Below, piece by piece: positions 5,703-8,045 of a DNA stretch of 8,045 bases. The position numbers and the translations under genes were made by a program. The stretch covers positions 1-8,045 of the forward strand of contig DAIORV010000103.1 in assembly GCA_036752825.1 (NCBI GenBank). The letters run 5' to 3'. The stretch comes from UBA5177 sp002413265 (GTDB taxonomy: Bacteria > Chloroflexota > UBA5177). The notes under the pieces were generated by a model, which saw only the letters and a list, made by a program, of their open reading frames with translations, made no database searches and was not told the DNA's origin. Positions within the stretch are counted from its first letter, which is position 1. Every line of letters starts with the position of its first letter.

Positions 5703-7653
5703 GGGTACTGGCGCAGCCGAGAGCCTTCATACGAGTACCCGGGCTCACCGAACCGCCGCGCTCCAGTCCCGTCTCGACCCAGTGCCGTCCCTCACCAAAA
5801 TGAGCCCGCACGTGCCAGAACAGGCCGAGCGATACCGCAAGCCTTAACGCAGCCTCATCCGAACCTTCTTCCAACAGCCACGACAGAGCCGCTCGGAGGT
5901 TATCGTGCTCAGCATCCAGGCGCTGCAGCCACTCCGCCTGCTTCGGCCCGCGGAGCTCCGACTCCGCCCGTTCGGCCAGCTCCAGATAGTACTTTGCGTG
6001 GTCCCGCCGCGCCTCATTTCCAGCATCTTCCTCAGCCAGCTTGTCGGCTGAGTACTCCCGGACCGTCTCCAACATTGCGAACCGAGTCTCGTCCTCGCCT
6101 TCCTGTCGCAGCAGGCTCTTGTCGATAAGCGAAGCCATGCCCTCCAGCGCATCGTCGTCGGTATCTTCCTCAGACGTACATACTTCCTCCGCGGCCGCCA
6201 GGGTGCAGCCGCCATGGAATACGCTCAGACGGGTGAAAAGCCGTTGTTCACTGGGGGAGAGCAGCCTATAGCTCCACTCAATTGTTCCGCGAAGCGTCTG
6301 CTGCCTATCCGGCGCATCTCTGGCGCCGCCTGTCAGCAGCTTTAGACGACTGGAGAGGCGAGCAAGTAGCGCCTCCGGAGAAAACATCTTGACTCGCGCC
6401 GCCGCAAGCTCGATGGCCAGGGGAAGCCCATCTAGACGGGAACATATCTCGGCGACGGCCGAGCCGTTGTCGTCCGTCAAGGTAAACCCCGGCCTCGCCG
6501 CACGCGCACGCTGAATGAAGAGCTGAACCGCTTCGAACTCAGACAATGCCTCTATGCCCGGAAGATTGTCCGGGTCGGGAACCGCCAGAGGAGGCACTGG
6601 GTACTCCTGTTCGGACGAAAGATGAAGCGGCTCTCGACTGGTAGCGAGCACCTTCAAATGAGGAGCCTTGGCAAGCAGACTGCTGACGGCGGAGCTCGCC
6701 GGCAGTAGATGCTCGAAGTTGTCCAACACGAGCAGCAACCGTTTCCCGGCCAGATACTCGGCTAAATTCTCGTCAACAGAACGTTCAGATCCCTCTGTGA
6801 CGCCGAGCGTCGTGGCAATTGAGGCGCTGACGACATCCGGATTGCGGATCGGGGCGAGTGAGACGAAGAAGATCCCGTCCGCAAAGGTATCGATCAGGTC
6901 CATGGCCACCCGGAGCGACAGCCTCGTCTTACCGGTACCGCCAGGTCCGGTGAGCGTGAGCAATCTCACGTCCTGCTGTTTAAGTAGCTCCGCGATTGAC
7001 TTCACCTCCCGCTCTCGTCCGATAAAGGGAGTCGTCTGAAGTGGCAGGTTGTCGCGCGGCGCTGCCCGGACCGTGAATTTCGTCACATCCTGAGGAATGC
7101 TTCCTTCGCGTGCGATCTGGACGACAGGCGCCGGGTCAGTCAAACCCTTCAGCTGGACTTCGCCTCGGTCGAGAAAGCGAAATCCCGACATCTTCCGGGC
7201 GAGATGGATCACCCCCTGCGACGCAAATACTTCCCCCGGTCCGGCTAGCGCGCAGAGGCGTGCTGCCAGATTCAAGGCGCCGCCTCTGTAACCACCCTGC
7301 ACCGGAAGGGCCTCACCCGCATCGATGCCCATCCCCACCTCGAGCGGAAGCTCGGGATGCGTTACCACGTTCTCGCGAAATCTTTCCTGCAGATCGAGCG
7401 CTGCTCGGATGGCGGCACGAGGCGAGTCGAAGACGGCAAGAGCTTCATCCCCGCGCAGCTCCGTGACCTCTCCCCCATGCAAAGCTATGACCTCTCGGGC
7501 CAGCACCGCGAAACGGTCCGCGAGCCGTGCGGCCATCTCGTCGCCGTGCTCGTTGCTGAACCTCGTGTAGCCCCGCACGTCCGCGATGAGAAACGTGCGG
7601 ACCTGCCCGCTCACCACCGTGTCGGCTTCTAGTTCCGTGCCCTCAGTCGTCAT
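5545..7653 (-). CDS. Class III cyclase-like / NB-ARC STAND ATPase / TPR regulator, frameshifted
   Basis: This is the 5' part of a large signalling protein. Residues 18-181 form a class III nucleotidyl cyclase-like domain: FLIADVRGYTRF with metal Asp25, ELRGDEALAVF with metal Asp69, and GGALNLAARL with Asn128 and Arg132. Residues about 207-520 are a STAND NTPase of NB-ARC type. It shows Walker A GPGGTGKT (236-243), Walker B LLLVLDNFEH (306-315), sensor LATSREPL (336-343), the GLPLAIELAAAR motif (409-420) and a winged-helix end LIDKSLLRQ (509-517). Helical TPR-like repeats begin at about 545. Frame-true sequence ends near residue 677 (QQND); the last 25 or so residues are out of frame. Ligand sensing by the TPR part would gate the ATPase and output domain. 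The cyclase domain lacks the usual Lys and Asp purine selectors. The ATG at 7653 has GGAG 10 nt upstream within a hairpin loop. Confidence 0.85.
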   Translation of the reverse strand: MTTEGTELEADTVVSGQVRTFLIADVRGYTRFSNEHGDEMAARLADRFAVLAREVIALHGGEVTELRGDEALAVFDSPRAAIRAALDLQERFRENVVTHPELPLEVGMGIDAGEALPVQGGYRGGALNLAARLCALAGPGEVFASQGVIHLARKMSGFRFLDRGEVQLKGLTDPAPVVQIAREGSIPQDVTKFTVRAAPRDNLPLQTTPFIGREREVKSIAELLKQQDVRLLTLTGPGGTGKTRLSLRVAMDLIDTFADGIFFVSLAPIRNPDVVSASIATTLGVTEGSERSVDENLAEYLAGKRLLLVLDNFEHLLPASSAVSSLLAKAPHLKVLATSREPLHLSSEQEYPVPPLAVPDPDNLPGIEALSEFEAVQLFIQRARAARPGFTLTDDNGSAVAEICSRLDGLPLAIELAAARVKMFSPEALLARLSSRLKLLTGGARDAPDRQQTLRGTIEWSYRLLSPSEQRLFTRLSVFHGGCTLAAAEEVCTSEEDTDDDALEGMASLIDKSLLRQEGEDETRFAMLETVREYSADKLAEEDAGNEARRDHAKYYLELAERAESELRGPKQAEWLQRLDAEHDNLRAALSWLLEEGSDEAALRLAVSLGLFWHVRAHFGEGRHWVETGLERGGSVSPGTRMKALGCASTLAILQADRERAISAATEQLALARQQNDFCECRPSTRVPWNCGYSPGRVGSGG
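5617..5625 (-). other. Apparent +1 frameshift inside the cyclase/STAND gene
   Basis: Upstream, the frame reads EQLALARQQND and then degenerates. One base away, the next frame reads NAGQALVFLGIAAIHQGE, a normal TPR continuation. Dropping one T from the minus-strand TTT run (plus-strand AAA at 5621-5623) joins them as QQNDSANAGQALVFLG. The gene is therefore either a recent pseudogene or carries a base-calling error. The run is only three bases, which is short for a typical homopolymer error. Confidence 0.75.
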
Positions 7654-7657
7654 TCAC

Positions 7658-7674
7658 GCGTGTCTCCAACACGC
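7658..7674 (-). promoter_or_regulatory. Hairpin presenting the cyclase/STAND ribosome-binding site
   Basis: On the minus strand GCGTGT and ACACGC are perfect 6-bp arms around a TGGAG loop. The loop holds the only Shine-Dalgarno-like GGAG before the ATG at 7653, and the stem ends 4 nt before that ATG. It could tune initiation, or be a dyad bound by a regulator. No proof of function. Confidence 0.4.
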
Positions 7675-7711
7675 TACACCCTCGGGATCGAGCCCGGCAC
7701 GCCGAGCCTCC

Positions 7712-8045
7712 TCAATCCGAATGTTTGCGGAAATAAGCGACGGCCCTTCGGGCACCTGCCCTCACATTCTGAGGCACACCGTCCATCTCAAGCTCCTCCG
7801 GCGTCAGCCAGCTGAACTCAGCCCGTACCTCGGGAGGCCGGCCGGCGTCGTCCGCCAGCGCCCGCGCGAAGTAGATGAAATCGATGTGCTGGTGGAACGC
7901 GTTGATGTCCTCGACCAGAATCAAGGCCGGCCGGGGCACCACCCCGCATCCCATCTCTGCGGCCAGTTGGGCGGCCTCGGCTTCACTGTGCAGCGTCACC
8001 CGCAGACCGGTCTCCTCCTCGATCTCCCGCCTCGCGGCGTCCTCT
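7712..8045 (-). CDS. NUDIX hydrolase, C-terminal part (5' end outside window)
   Basis: About 111 residues are visible. The first 16 in-window residues contain the catalytic part of the Nudix box, AARREIEEETGL, matching REUXEEXGU with the metal-binding Glu residues present. The start of the box (the conserved Gly and first Glu region) lies beyond 8045. Downstream strands PRPALILVED and HQHIDFIYFARAL, then FSWLTPEELEMDGV, match typical Nudix folds. The enzyme would hydrolyse a nucleoside diphosphate linked to another moiety; the substrate cannot be named. A GTG at 7999 is open in frame but is internal, because it lies after the Nudix box. It ends in TGA 58 bp before the cyclase/STAND start on the same strand, so the two may share a transcript. 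Confidence 0.88.
   Translation of the reverse strand, partial: EDAARREIEEETGLRVTLHSEAEAAQLAAEMGCGVVPRPALILVEDINAFHQHIDFIYFARALADDAGRPPEVRAEFSWLTPEELEMDGVPQNVRAGARRAVAYFRKHSD

Noticed and set aside
1..8045. Mobile element, prophage, CRISPR array or tRNA
   Set aside because: No transposase or integrase motifs, no terminal inverted repeats with target duplications, no spaced direct repeats and no cloverleaf sequence were seen on either strand.

Overview
The window is GC-rich and tightly packed bacterial chromosomal DNA. It carries housekeeping and signalling genes. I see no insertion sequence, phage gene, CRISPR array, tRNA or rRNA. The mix of proteins points to Chloroflexota or a related high-GC Gram-positive lineage: an uncharacterised radical SAM enzyme ahead of Obg, an actinobacterial-style prolyl aminopeptidase, a GYD-domain protein, and a cyclase-STAND-TPR regulator. 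That placement is an inference from protein style, not a phylogeny.

Layout. On the minus strand at the left edge, an uncharacterised radical SAM gene (1911 to 625) overlaps by 17 nt the GTG start of obg, whose 3' half lies outside the window. A 273-bp divergent intergenic region follows. It holds a weak promoter candidate for the minus-strand pair and a perfect 7-bp inverted repeat just ahead of the plus-strand genes. Those genes are a prolyl aminopeptidase (alpha/beta hydrolase) and, 14 bp later, a SpoU/TrmH-type RNA 2'-O-methyltransferase. The methyltransferase converges on, and overlaps by 20 nt, a minus-strand VOC (glyoxalase/bleomycin-resistance fold) gene, which most likely starts at a TTG. 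A 220-bp divergent spacer with a triple 8-bp repeat leads to a plus-strand GYD-domain gene.

The right third is one large minus-strand gene, 7653 to 4977. It encodes a class III nucleotide cyclase-like domain, an NB-ARC/STAND ATPase and a TPR tail, and it is broken by an apparent one-base frameshift near 5621. Upstream of it, 58 bp away and on the same strand, is the C-terminal part of a NUDIX hydrolase cut by the window edge.

How they fit together. Obg (ribosome assembly) and the RNA methyltransferase both act on the translation machinery, but they sit in divergent units. The radical SAM gene looks translationally coupled to obg. NUDIX and cyclase/STAND may form one unit in which nucleotide signalling and nucleotide hydrolysis are linked, but this rests only on adjacency. 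The points most worth a second look are the radical SAM-obg coupling, the cyclase domain that keeps its metal and transition-state residues but lacks the usual purine-selecting residues, and the frameshift.
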